A stretch of 27,353 nt of DNA, taken from positions 1 to 27,353 of the forward strand of contig CBDUHN010000043.1 in assembly GCA_965367295.1 (NCBI GenBank), in the 5' to 3' direction. Position numbers and translations under genes: made by a program. The notes beneath the pieces are model-generated. The model was not told the origin of the DNA. It saw only the letters and a program-made list of their open reading frames with translations, and did no database searches. This document shows, in pieces, positions 8,345 through 16,281 of this stretch. The stretch's first letter is position 1; the number at the start of each line of letters is the position of its first letter. Source of the DNA: JAIVHA01 sp965367295. GTDB lineage: Bacteria; Pseudomonadota; Gammaproteobacteria; DSM-19610.

Positions 8345-8589
8345 TTGATGCGATGGTAGGTGCTGGTGAATATTCGGCGACCCCAACGGGAGGTACCCAG
8401 GACAAGCTGGCTAGTTGATGTGTCAATATCAGAGCGATGCCGGGCCCCGTTGGTGCCTGAGAGCACAACAAAGGGTGGAAGGGAGGCCGAAGTGCAGCAG
8501 GCGCATTAACAGGAACAGTGCCCGAAATAATTCAGATCTGCAGGCAATCTTATCCGGGTTTCTCACCATGCGCGGTATCTATCGCGCAA

Positions 8590-8618
8590 AAAAATAAGCC
8601 TCCCCGGGGAGGGAGGCT
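8590..8618 (-). terminator. Rho-independent terminator for a leftward transcript
   Basis: Perfect 8-bp arms AGCCTCCC/GGGAGGCT with a 6-base loop. Read on the minus strand, the stem is followed by TTATTTTTTT, a strong U-tract. On the plus strand there is no T-run. It therefore ends a transcript coming from the right, where no gene of normal size lies before the divergent tonB gene. Confidence 0.75.
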
Positions 8619-8641
8619 CAAGCAGGGTCGACGATAATCGG

Positions 8642-8689
8642 TTACACCACGAAGGTAGGTGGATGGCATAACCTGTTTGTACTCGTCAT
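8642..8689 (-). CDS. Possible 15-residue peptide or leader ORF
   Basis: On the minus strand AAAGGAG is followed by ATG at 8693 and ATG at 8689. The second opens a 15-codon frame, MTSTNRLCHPPTFVV, that ends in TAA 24 bases before the leftward terminator. The 8693 frame instead reads 47 codons through the terminator, which is less likely. The strong ribosome binding site and the terminator are the only support. I do not recognise the peptide. The transcript could equally be a small RNA. Confidence 0.25.
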   Translation of the reverse strand: MTSTNRLCHPPTFVV

Positions 8690-8877
8690 CCATCTCCTTT
8701 CAAGTTCCATGCCGGAATTTCAGGTGACCGGCAAAACCGGTATCGGTCCGTGGCCGGGCATCGGGATATGGGTGAAAATGCTGCTGTGTCATGCCATTGC
8801 ATGAGGCAACAGGGTGATTCTTCCGGTATACGGGCAATCACTGCAGGGGGGATCACTGGCCCGGGTATCCGGGGGGG

Positions 8878-8893
8878 TGTGTCATATGACACA
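8878..8893. promoter_or_regulatory. Perfect 16-bp palindrome upstream of tonB, candidate enhancer
   Basis: TGTGTCAT-ATGACACA is fully self-complementary. It lies 32 bases upstream of the possible -24 element of tonB and also upstream of the presumed leftward transcript. A related site lies upstream of the receptor (5751-5766). It is the best candidate binding site for the Fis-type activator or another dimeric regulator. Confidence 0.55.
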
Positions 8894-8923
8894 GTCTGTG
8901 CGCGATATGACCTATAGGGGCTG

Positions 8924-8939
8924 GGGGCGGTTTTTTGCT
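8924..8939 (+). promoter_or_regulatory. Possible sigma-54 promoter of tonB
   Basis: GG at 8925-8926 and TTTTGCT with GC at 8937-8938 have the correct 10-base spacing. The -12 half is good; the -24 half matches TGGCAC poorly. Predicted start near 8950, 43 bases before the ATG, almost the same leader length as for the receptor. Confidence 0.4.
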
Positions 8940-8992
8940 ATGGTTTGCCGCTGTATTGCCTGGGTGCTGATGGTGCTGAATACGGTACGTCT

Positions 8993-9664
8993 ATGCGTCG
9001 ATACTCCGATCCCTCCCTGTTCGTGCTGGCGTTGTGCCTGTCGCTGGTCGTGCATGCCGGCGCCGCCTGGTATTGGGCTGATGGCGTTGAAACCCGTGAG
9101 GGGCGTCCCCTGCGCGGTAACATTCAGCTCGTAGTACAGGTGGAGCAGCCTGCCCCACGGCAGGATGAGGCACCTGCTCCGGAGGTTGCCGAACCGGTCA
9201 GGCCGGTCGAACCGCCACCCCGGCCTCGCGCGGTCCCGGAGCGCTCAGCCCGCGTTTCCGTTCCGCCGCAGCCGGTAGCAGAGCGGCCTCCGGAGGTGCA
9301 AGTGCCACCGGCTGCGGCGGTGGTGCCTCGTTTGCCGCTGAAGGTGGAACCCCAGCCGGTCATCATCAACCAGCAGGCGCTGGCCGAAACTTACCGTGCC
9401 CGCCTGATGCGACATATCGAGGGGCACAAATATTATCCGATGGCGGCACGCCGGCGACATGTGCAGGGGGGTGTCAAGGTGCGTCTTCGGCTGGCCTGCG
9501 ATGGTGGCGTGTTGCTGCAGGAGATGGATGAGGGGGCGCTGCTGTTACGGCATGCTGCGCAGCGCGCTGTGGAGCTGGCCCAGCCCCTGCCGGCCCCACC
9601 GGCCGAGTTGCCCTGCCCGCAAACGATACAGTATGTAATGCGCTATGAATTGCTTGAGCGATGA
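8993..9664 (+). CDS. tonB: Energy transducer TonB
   Basis: A 223-residue TonB protein. A short basic start (MRRYSDP) leads into one membrane helix (LFVLALCLSLVVHAGAAWYW, about 10-29) that should contact ExbB/ExbD. A Pro-rich periplasmic spacer follows (about 45-125, many PP and PxP). The C-terminal TonB domain has the characteristic YYPMAARRR and VQGGVKVRLRL and ends in YVMRYELLER. The frame opens earlier at TTG 8945, but that lies at the predicted transcription start, so ATG 8993 is used. No exbB or exbD is seen here, so it must rely on proteins encoded elsewhere. Its position beside the receptor suggests a dedicated TonB. It converges on the HD-GYP gene with a 25-base gap. Confidence 0.9.
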   Translation: MRRYSDPSLFVLALCLSLVVHAGAAWYWADGVETREGRPLRGNIQLVVQVEQPAPRQDEAPAPEVAEPVRPVEPPPRPRAVPERSARVSVPPQPVAERPPEVQVPPAAAVVPRLPLKVEPQPVIINQQALAETYRARLMRHIEGHKYYPMAARRRHVQGGVKVRLRLACDGGVLLQEMDEGALLLRHAAQRAVELAQPLPAPPAELPCPQTIQYVMRYELLER

Positions 9665-9689
9665 GTGGCGTGGGCGGTGTGAATAGGCG

Positions 9690-10889
9690 CTAAAGGAACT
9701 GTGTCAGATCGAGCTTGAAATCAGCCGGCGAAACGGCGCCGGTAATGCGGTCGCCGGGAATTCTGGCCAGGTCCAGGTCGCGCACCTTTTCGTAACGTTT
9801 TTTGGTTCCGTGGTAGATGATGCGCAGTTTGGGGCGCAGCATGTCTTCGCCCTGATCGAGCACAATACCTACCAGCCCCGATTCCAGCTGTACCAGTGAT
9901 CCGGTGGGGTAGATGCCCAGGCAGCGGATAAATCGCTGCACCAGTTCCCGGTCGAAATGATCGGGACTCCATTCCAGCAGCTTCTTCAGGGCAAAGCTGG
10001 GTTCCCAGGCTTCCTTGTAAACCCGTACCGAGGTCAGCGCATCGTAGACATCCACGATGGCGGACATGCGGCCGATGAGCCCCAGCGTGTCAGCGTTGAG
10101 GCCAAGTGGATAGCCGGTGCCGTCCATGCGTTCATGGTGTTGCAGGGAGACATCCAGTGCAATCTGGCTGATACCCTTGGCTTCGGAGAGGATCTCCGCG
10201 CTGTAATCCACGTGCCCCTTCATGACTACGAACTCATCGGGCTCCAGCTTACCGGGCTTGTTGAGTACCTGGCTCGGTACCAGGGTCTTGCCGATGTCAT
10301 GTACCAATCCGCCGACGGCGAGCTGGTGAATGTCGTCCTCGGGGAGGCTGAGTTCGCGACCGAAGGTGGTGAGCAGGCCAGCCACACTTACGCAGTGCAT
10401 GAAGGTATATTCATCCTTGGTCTTGATGCGGGAGATGCTGGTCAGGGCGTGATGGTTACGGAATGCGGACTGGACCATGCGCTCGGCCAGCGGGTCGATG
10501 GCCGAGGCTTCCACCTGTCTGCCTACCCGCACATCTTCCATCATATTGCGGATCACCGAGGTAGCCTCGCGGAACAGGGCGCGGGCCCGGTTTGCCTCCT
10601 CGGTAACCGAGCCGCCACCTGGCTTGCCGTCAGACAGTTGCGCGGTGGTTTCCAGTTGTTGCTGTAATTCCCGCTCGACTTCGCAGGCGCTTGGCGCCGT
10701 TTCCTGATCCTTGCCCCGGCTGGTGTCGATGTAGACATGGCGAATGCTAGCGCTGGCGATCTTCTGGATAACCTGCGCAGTTTTCACCGGGAACTGGTTG
10801 GCGACGAAGGGGTGTTCCATCCAGCCACAATCCAGGTCGTGGATAAACATACCGATGCGCAGTTCACTGGTGGGGATGCGTTTGATCAT
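9690..10889 (-). CDS. HD-GYP domain cyclic-di-GMP phosphodiesterase with DUF3391
   Basis: A 399-residue cytoplasmic protein. The N-terminal DUF3391 domain (about 1-125: IPTSELRIGMFIHDLDCGW, FPVKTAQVIQKI) is followed by an HD-GYP domain (about 140-325) with the metal-binding HD (GGLVHDIGK, His197-Asp198-Lys201), HHERMDGTGYP (251-261) and DVYDALTS. The full set of metal ligands and GYP argues for active hydrolysis of c-di-GMP. There is no membrane segment. It lies 45 bases downstream of the GGDEF gene on the same strand and probably shares its transcript, so makers and breakers of the same messenger are produced together. Ligand sensed by DUF3391 is unknown. Confidence 0.92.
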   Translation of the reverse strand: MIKRIPTSELRIGMFIHDLDCGWMEHPFVANQFPVKTAQVIQKIASASIRHVYIDTSRGKDQETAPSACEVERELQQQLETTAQLSDGKPGGGSVTEEANRARALFREATSVIRNMMEDVRVGRQVEASAIDPLAERMVQSAFRNHHALTSISRIKTKDEYTFMHCVSVAGLLTTFGRELSLPEDDIHQLAVGGLVHDIGKTLVPSQVLNKPGKLEPDEFVVMKGHVDYSAEILSEAKGISQIALDVSLQHHERMDGTGYPLGLNADTLGLIGRMSAIVDVYDALTSVRVYKEAWEPSFALKKLLEWSPDHFDRELVQRFIRCLGIYPTGSLVQLESGLVGIVLDQGEDMLRPKLRIIYHGTKKRYEKVRDLDLARIPGDRITGAVSPADFKLDLTQFL

Positions 10890-10934
10890 GATTGGCGATC
10901 CAGAAAAGGTTCGGGCAGGAGCGGTTGCCTGTGG

Positions 10935-12803
10935 TTAGGTGGCAATTTCACAGCGGTTGCGGCCATTTTCCTTGGCGCGGTACAGGGCCTGGTCCGCACG
11001 ATCGAATACCCCCTCCGGATTGTCGCCTTCCGTGAACAGGGCAATGCCGCAGGAGATGGTCACCTGTACCGAGTTGCCGCGGAAATGGAAGCCGCACGCA
11101 GCCACGCTCTCGCGCAGCTTGTCGGCAACTTCCTGGATCACCGGCAGTTCGGTGCCGGTCATGATCAATACGAACTCCTCACCGCCGAAACGGGCCAGGA
11201 AGTCCGTTTCGCGGACCTGTGACTGCAGGGTATGGGCAACGGTTTTGAGTACCTTGTCACCGGCCTTGTGACCGTAGTTGTCATTAATGACCTTGAATTT
11301 ATCGACATCCCATACCAGCAATGCCAGCGGGGTGTGGAAGCGCTTCCAGCGCGCGACTTCATCGGCGATGCGTTCATCAAAGGCCATGCGGTTGGGAATG
11401 CCGGTAAGGGTGTCGGTCATGGCCTGGATGCGTTCCTCGCGCACGCGGCCGCGCAGCTGCTCGGTTTCTTCCTCCATTACCTTCAGGCGGTCTTGCAGCA
11501 GCGCCATTTCTTCGGTGGCCCGCTGATGGCTCTGTTCCTCTTCGCGCTGATGTTCCTCCAGCTGGGTCACAATGTTTTCCAGGTGAGCCTGTACCTCGTG
11601 CTTGAGCTGTTGCAGGTCGGCGGCATCGCGCACGCTTGATTCGATCCCGCGCACTTCCTGTTTCACTGCGGCATCCAGGTCGCGACTGTTCTGCAGGCTG
11701 GCCTCGCGGAAGACCTCGCTGCCATGCAGGTGTTCATCCACTTCCTGCAGACGTCCGGTCAATTGCTTGAGGAAGTCTTCCAGTTCTTTTTTTTCCGCCA
11801 GGATGCGGTTACGCATCTCGTGTACCAGGGCAGCAATATCATCCAGCAGCGTGGGCCAGTCGGTATCGGTGCCTGAGCGTTCCAGGCGGTCCTGCAGGGC
11901 TTCCACCTGGGCGCTGTATTCGCCAGGCAATTGCAGTTGTTCCAGCAGGCGTAGCAAGGCCTCTTCGGTACCCATGGCGGGAATGGCGGTCACCGGGTCT
12001 TCAGCGAGGTCCTGCGGAATTTCCGTCGTGGTGGAGGCGGGTGCCTGCAGGCTGTGCAACAGTTCTGTCCCCAGGGCATGCAACTCGCGGGTTTCACGGG
12101 CCCGCAGTGCGCGTTGCTGCAGTTCCGCGGCCTTCGCTGTGGGAGCCAGGCGGTTCGCCTGATCCGCCAGATCGACGAGCAGTTGGCGGGCCGGTTCCAG
12201 GCTGTCGATTTCCGGCGTCACGTTTTGCGCTGCCGTGGATTCGGCGCCAGGTTTGCCGAACAGGCGCTTCAATAAGCCGCCATCCTTGCGGGTGCTGTCT
12301 GTCGTCTCGTGAGGTTGCTCCTGAACCAGGGTCAGGGCTTCGCCGAGCAGGCTGGTGAAGTCCTTGATCAGCGGTTCCAGGGGGCTGTCGACGGTGGCAC
12401 TGGCGAGGGCCTTCTTGAGTTTTTTTACCTGTCGGCCTGTGCCCCTGGGCAGCTGCAATTGTTCCAGCAGTTGCAATAGTGGCTGGGTGGGCGGCACGGC
12501 GGTGGCCTTGTCGTGGCTGCGTTCCCGGTCCAGTTTGACCAGGGTCCGGGACATGGATTCGATCTTGCTCGACAGGGTGCGGCTGTCTTCGCGGTCGCGA
12601 ATGGCGTCACGCAACTCCTTGAGCTGGCGGTCCAGCGTACTGTCCAGGCCATCGGCGGCCAGGGTCAGCCGGGAAATGGTGCGGCGTAGCAGGTCTTCCA
12701 CGCCAGCCCATTGTTTTTCTTTCTTTTCAATGTCTTCCAGGCTGTCGTAGTACTTACGCTGCCAGACCTGCGCGCCCTGCGAGCTGTCGTCCGATACGGC
12801 CAT
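10935..12803 (-). CDS. dgcP: Diguanylate cyclase, DgcP-like, with long coiled-coil N-terminus
   Basis: A 622-residue protein. The C-terminal GGDEF domain (about 460-620) has DTLTGIPNR, DVDKFKVINDNYGH, the active-site GGEEF at 540-544 and an inhibitory-site RETD at 531-534, so it should make c-di-GMP with product inhibition. The first 455 residues are helical and charged. They include two copies of an LLEQLQLP module (about 109-130 and 283-305) and a coiled coil from about 335 to 460. There is no membrane segment. ATG 12803 is preferred over ATG 12842 because GGGGAC precedes it. Linkage to dsbA and an EEP-phosphatase gene matches my memory of the Pseudomonas dsbA-dgcP locus, whose cyclase localises to cell poles. 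The gene symbol is by that synteny and domain plan. Confidence 0.88.
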   Translation of the reverse strand: MAVSDDSSQGAQVWQRKYYDSLEDIEKKEKQWAGVEDLLRRTISRLTLAADGLDSTLDRQLKELRDAIRDREDSRTLSSKIESMSRTLVKLDRERSHDKATAVPPTQPLLQLLEQLQLPRGTGRQVKKLKKALASATVDSPLEPLIKDFTSLLGEALTLVQEQPHETTDSTRKDGGLLKRLFGKPGAESTAAQNVTPEIDSLEPARQLLVDLADQANRLAPTAKAAELQQRALRARETRELHALGTELLHSLQAPASTTTEIPQDLAEDPVTAIPAMGTEEALLRLLEQLQLPGEYSAQVEALQDRLERSGTDTDWPTLLDDIAALVHEMRNRILAEKKELEDFLKQLTGRLQEVDEHLHGSEVFREASLQNSRDLDAAVKQEVRGIESSVRDAADLQQLKHEVQAHLENIVTQLEEHQREEEQSHQRATEEMALLQDRLKVMEEETEQLRGRVREERIQAMTDTLTGIPNRMAFDERIADEVARWKRFHTPLALLVWDVDKFKVINDNYGHKAGDKVLKTVAHTLQSQVRETDFLARFGGEEFVLIMTGTELPVIQEVADKLRESVAACGFHFRGNSVQVTISCGIALFTEGDNPEGVFDRADQALYRAKENGRNRCEIAT

Positions 12804-12887
12804 AGTGTCCCCAGATTGATGGCGCGCAAAGGTGTGCGCCATAGGCCATATCGGACGCTGGCCGGTGCGACTTGAAGGGAAAAGTGC

Positions 12888-13688
12888 CTATTCGGTTAAA
12901 CGTACCGAGTCCGGCAGGGTGAGTTCCATGGCGATGGGCAGGTGATCGGAGACCGGGTAGTCGAGCACGTTGACCTGCTCCACCTGCAGGGTGGGGGTGA
13001 CCAGGATGTGGTCGATGTTGCGTTCCGGCTGCCAGCTCGGGAAGGTGTGCAGGCCGTGAGCCGGCTCGCTCATCAGGGTGCGGTTGATGAGCAGGTTGAT
13101 CTCGGGGCTGTCGGACTGGCAGTTCATGTCGCCCATCAGCACCACGTTGCGATTTTCGTTGATCAGGTCGCTCAGATAGGCGAGCTGTTCCATGCGCCCG
13201 CGCTGGCCCAGCGCCAGGTGTACGATCATTACTACCAGTGAGGACTCCTTGCGACCGAAGCGCACGCACAGGGCACCGCGTCCGGGAACCCGCCCGGGCA
13301 GCTTGTGTTCAGTGATTTCCATGGGCCGGAAGCGGCTCAGGATACCCATGCTATGGCGTGCGAACTGGCCCAGGTTACGGTTGGTCTTGTCGTCCCAGAA
13401 GGGGAATGCGGCCTTCTCGGCCAGGTACTGGGTGAGGTTGACGAAGCCGCTGCGGCGGCTGCCGGAATCCATTTCCTGCAGGCCCACAAGGTCATAGCCT
13501 TTCAGCATCTGGGCGGTGCGGTCCAGGTTGTCGAAGCGTTGCGGATGGTGCAGCAGGTGCTTCCAGCTACGTGTCACATAGTGCCGGTAGCGGCTGGTGC
13601 TGATGCCGGTCTGCACATTGTAGCTGAGCAGCTTGAGGCGCTGGCCATGGTTGACCTGTGGTTCCGGTATGGGGCGGGCACGGTTCAT
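12888..13688 (-). CDS. Endonuclease/exonuclease/phosphatase family protein
   Basis: A 266-residue protein of the EEP superfamily: LLSYNVQTG near the start, a metal-ligand Glu in YDLVGLQEMDSGSRRS, VVMIVHLALGQRGR, the GDMNC motif (usually GDFN), and the C-terminal SDHLPI with the catalytic Asp-His. Family members hydrolyse phosphodiester bonds in nucleic acids, inositol phosphates or sphingolipids; the substrate here cannot be told. There is no clear signal peptide. ATG 13688 overlaps the stop of the acetolactate synthase gene (TTATGA), implying translational coupling; GTG 13697 is an alternative. It lies between dsbA and the cyclase gene, as in Pseudomonas. Confidence 0.87.
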   Translation of the reverse strand: MNRARPIPEPQVNHGQRLKLLSYNVQTGISTSRYRHYVTRSWKHLLHHPQRFDNLDRTAQMLKGYDLVGLQEMDSGSRRSGFVNLTQYLAEKAAFPFWDDKTNRNLGQFARHSMGILSRFRPMEITEHKLPGRVPGRGALCVRFGRKESSLVVMIVHLALGQRGRMEQLAYLSDLINENRNVVLMGDMNCQSDSPEINLLINRTLMSEPAHGLHTFPSWQPERNIDHILVTPTLQVEQVNVLDYPVSDHLPIAMELTLPDSVRLTE

Positions 13689-15316
13689 AACTGACACACC
13701 AGTTTGCCGAGGGTCTCCGTAAGTTTGAGATTTTCGCGGTAATCCACCGGGCAGTCGATCACGCTCACCGTGTTATCGGCCAGGGCACGCTGAAGAATAG
13801 TCTGGAGATCTTCCTCGGCACTGACCCGGTAGCCTTTGGCACCGAAGGATTGGGCATATTGTACAAAATCCGGGTTGCCGAAGCGCACATTGGAGGCTCG
13901 CTTGAAGCTGTTCATCTGTTTCCACTCGATGAGCCCGTAGCCGCCATCATTCCAGATCAGGATGACAATCGGGGTGTTGAGGCGCATGGCGGTCTCGATT
14001 TCCTGGGAATTCATCAGGAAGCCGGCATCCCCGGTCACCGCCACCACGGCCCGTTCCGGGTGCACCAGCTTGGCAGCGATGGCGCCGGGCACGGCGATGC
14101 CCATGCTGGCAAAGCCGTTGGAGATCAGGCATGTATTCGGGTGTTCACAGCGGAACATGCGCGCCATCCACATCTTGTGGGCGCCTACATCGCAGATCAC
14201 GATGTCCTCCAGATCCAGCACGGTGCGCAGGTCCCAGATGATTTTCTGGGGTTTCATGGGCACCTCGGTGTCCTGGCTGTGCTGCTTCATCTCCTCGATC
14301 AGCGCCCGACGCAGGGCACGCATGGGTTCACCCTGGTGCGGTGTTGCCAGCGCGGCGATGCGCGCCAGGCTGTGTTTGATGTCGCCGATCACGCCCACTT
14401 CGATGGGGTAGTGGGCGTCCACTTCCGCCGAGGTGGTGTCGATGTGGATGATGGTGCGATCGGCGGTGGGGTGCCACAGGTGCGGGTGATATTCCACCAG
14501 GTCATAGCCCACGCAAATGATCACGTCGGCCTGGTTGAAGCCGACGCTGACGTAGTCGTTGGCCTGCAGCCCGGCGCTACCCAGGGCCGTGGGATGGCGG
14601 AACGGCACCACGCCCTTGGCCATGAAGGTATTGGTGACCGGGATATTCAGGTTTTCGGCGAACTCGGCCAGTTGCTGGCAGGCGCCGGCGCGGATTACCC
14701 CGTTGCCGGCGAGAATCATCGGGTGCCGGGCGCCGGAGATCACCCGGGCGGCGGCCTCGACCCGTTCCTGGGCCGGCTCCGGGGCCACCATTTTCTTGAT
14801 TGGCAGTGGTTTCAGGGCCACGGCTTCCTTGGCGATGTTTTCCGGAAACTCGATGAAGGTGGCGCCGGTCTTCTCTGACTGGGCGGTCTTGAAGGCCTTG
14901 CGCACCACCTCGGGGATGATTTCCGCTTCCACCAGCTGGGAGGAATACTTGGTGATGGGCTGGAACATCAGCTGCAGGTCCAGCACCTGGTGGGATTCCT
15001 TGTGCAGCCGGTTGGTGTCGGCCTGGCCGGCGATGGCCACCACCGGGGCATGGTCCATGTTGGCGTCGGCGACCCCGGTGACCAGGTTGGTGGCGCCGGG
15101 ACCGAGGGTCGCCAGGCAGACGCCGGCGCGGCCGGTCAGCCGGCCATAGACATCGGCCATGAAGGCCGCGCCCTGCTCATGGCGGCAGGTGACGAAGTGG
15201 ATCGGGGAATCCAGCAGGGCATCCATGACATCCAGGTTTTCCTCGCCGGGAACCCCGAAGATGTACTCCACACCCTCGTTTTCCAGGCAACGCAGGAACA
15301 GCTCGGCACCTTTCAT
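13685..15316 (-). CDS. Acetolactate synthase large subunit-like ThDP enzyme
   Basis: A 543-residue thiamine-diphosphate enzyme, the size of acetolactate synthases. N-terminal FGVPGEENLDVMDAL and RHEQGAAFMADVYGRLTG contain the catalytic Glu47. LGPGATNLVTGVADANMDHAPVVAIAGQ is typical, and the C-terminal ThDP/Mg motif runs from GD (429-430) to ND (456-457). It should condense two pyruvates to 2-acetolactate. No ilvN-type regulatory subunit and no other branched-chain genes are nearby, so it is either a stand-alone or catabolic-type enzyme, or a related decarboxylase of other specificity. It lies 21 bases after dsbA and overlaps the EEP gene by 4 bases, so it is clearly part of this operon. Exact substrate is uncertain. 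Confidence 0.85.
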   Translation of the reverse strand: MKGAELFLRCLENEGVEYIFGVPGEENLDVMDALLDSPIHFVTCRHEQGAAFMADVYGRLTGRAGVCLATLGPGATNLVTGVADANMDHAPVVAIAGQADTNRLHKESHQVLDLQLMFQPITKYSSQLVEAEIIPEVVRKAFKTAQSEKTGATFIEFPENIAKEAVALKPLPIKKMVAPEPAQERVEAAARVISGARHPMILAGNGVIRAGACQQLAEFAENLNIPVTNTFMAKGVVPFRHPTALGSAGLQANDYVSVGFNQADVIICVGYDLVEYHPHLWHPTADRTIIHIDTTSAEVDAHYPIEVGVIGDIKHSLARIAALATPHQGEPMRALRRALIEEMKQHSQDTEVPMKPQKIIWDLRTVLDLEDIVICDVGAHKMWMARMFRCEHPNTCLISNGFASMGIAVPGAIAAKLVHPERAVVAVTGDAGFLMNSQEIETAMRLNTPIVILIWNDGGYGLIEWKQMNSFKRASNVRFGNPDFVQYAQSFGAKGYRVSAEEDLQTILQRALADNTVSVIDCPVDYRENLKLTETLGKLVCQL

Positions 15317-15337
15317 TTTCGCAGCTGCAATCCGGCG

Positions 15338-16000
15338 TCAGGGTTGGGCATCCGCGACCGGGACGGATTTTTCCGCCTGTTGCTGGGTAATGAGGAAGTT
15401 GAGCACGCTGATCAGGCCCTCGTTACCACCGGCGATGCCGGCACCGGTGCGGTATTTGCCATCGACCACCAGGGTCGGCACGCCGGTGATGCCATAGCGC
15501 TGGGTCATCAGGCGGGCATGATTGAGCTTGGCGGCCACAGCAAAGGAATGCAGGGTGCTGCTGAACTTGTCCTTGTCGACACCGAATTCGGTGAAAAAGT
15601 CGGCCAGGCCATCTTCGGTGAATACCTTGCGGTCACGTTTGCTATGGATGCGTTCGAACAGCGGTTTGTGAATCTGCTCGCTCACGCCAAGGAGTTCGGC
15701 GGTGAAAAAGGCGCGGGCAAACAATTCCCAGCTGGGGCCCAGGATGGCCGGCAGGCGCACGAACTCGACATTGTCCGGTTTGGTTTCCAGCCACTTATTG
15801 AGATAGGGCTCCAGGTGAAAGCAGTGGGGGCATCCAAACCAGAACAGCTCCACGACCTCGATTTTGTCCGGGTTTTGGGTGGGCTGGGGCGGGGTCACCC
15901 GCTGATATTCAACGCCTTCGTTATAGGCTGTTGCGGCGACTGCCGCCATGCCCCCCAGGATTCCGGCACAGAGTGCCAAGCTTAGTAACCAGCGTTTCAT
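15338..16000 (-). CDS. dsbA: Thiol:disulfide interchange protein DsbA
   Basis: A 220-residue periplasmic oxidoreductase. The signal peptide (KRWLLSLALCAGILGGMAAVAA) ends near residue 24. The thioredoxin fold carries the active site FGCPHC (Cys57, Cys60) and the cis-proline GVPT (Pro175). The helical insert between them and the final SVLNFLI helix are normal for DsbA. It introduces disulfides into exported proteins, and is reoxidised by DsbB, which is not in this window. It is the first gene of the minus-strand run dsbA-als-EEP-dgcP-HD-GYP and is divergent from odhA. Start ATG 16000 is followed directly by the signal peptide. Confidence 0.95.
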   Translation of the reverse strand: MKRWLLSLALCAGILGGMAAVAATAYNEGVEYQRVTPPQPTQNPDKIEVVELFWFGCPHCFHLEPYLNKWLETKPDNVEFVRLPAILGPSWELFARAFFTAELLGVSEQIHKPLFERIHSKRDRKVFTEDGLADFFTEFGVDKDKFSSTLHSFAVAAKLNHARLMTQRYGITGVPTLVVDGKYRTGAGIAGGNEGLISVLNFLITQQQAEKSVPVADAQP

Positions 16001-16203
16001 TGATGTTGTCCTCTCGCCCGTTCGGGTCCGATGATTGGATGGCGCGTCGTGTTATACAAGTCAGACCACCATAGTACCACCCCCAATAGGGCGGGTGGCC
16101 ATGAACCTGCTTGGATGGGCCGTGGGGGTAAAAAGTTCAATATCGGCAATCGTTAAAGAGCGGTCCCGTGGTACCGTTATAGAAGGTAAGGGAAAACAGC
16201 GAC

Positions 16204-16217
16204 TAAACTAAAGTTTA
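16204..16217. promoter_or_regulatory. Palindrome in the dsbA/odhA divergent region
   Basis: TAAACT-AA-AGTTTA is a perfect 14-bp palindrome 64 bases upstream of the odhA start codon. A weak sigma-70-like pair (TTAAAG and TTATAG, 18-bp spacer) lies just upstream, so the site could be an operator downstream of an odhA promoter. Confidence 0.35.
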
Positions 16218-16281
16218 CAATTCGTTGTCCATATCGTCGACCGGGTGCGGATTGCACCGCCGGGGTGAAAGGGATGGAATC

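Larger units (their letters stand above)
8177..8992. other. 0.8-kb gap between receptor and tonB, rich in structured signals
   Basis: There is no convincing protein gene of normal size. In order it holds the receptor terminator (8254-8288), a long imperfect hairpin (8310-8344), about 240 bases with nothing recognised, a terminator pointing left (8590-8618), a tiny minus-strand ORF with a strong ribosome binding site (8642-8689), a small ACCGG/CCGGT hairpin near 8727-8743, a perfect 16-bp palindrome (8878-8893) and a possible -24/-12 promoter for tonB. Open frames seen here (for example 8415-8597 plus, 8686-8892 minus) have no plausible protein features. Confidence 0.6.

Noticed and set aside
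8440..8500. Riboswitch-like string (GGTGCCTGAGAG...) resembling part of a TPP element
   Set aside because: The second conserved TPP half (CTGAT..CCAGCG) is missing and no thiamine gene follows.
8415..8597. Small plus-strand frame in the receptor-tonB gap
   Set aside because: Basic, low-complexity product without ribosome binding site; it ends in the A-rich side of a leftward terminator.
8686..8892. 68-codon minus-strand frame upstream of the tiny ORF
   Set aside because: Composition unlike a protein and no ribosome binding site; it overlaps the palindrome region.
8945..8992. TTG start extending TonB by 16 residues
   Set aside because: It lies at or before the predicted transcription start and adds non-TonB sequence ahead of the membrane helix.
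16225..16281. Longer odhA start
   Set aside because: ATG 16282 has the better ribosome binding site and the expected family N-terminus.
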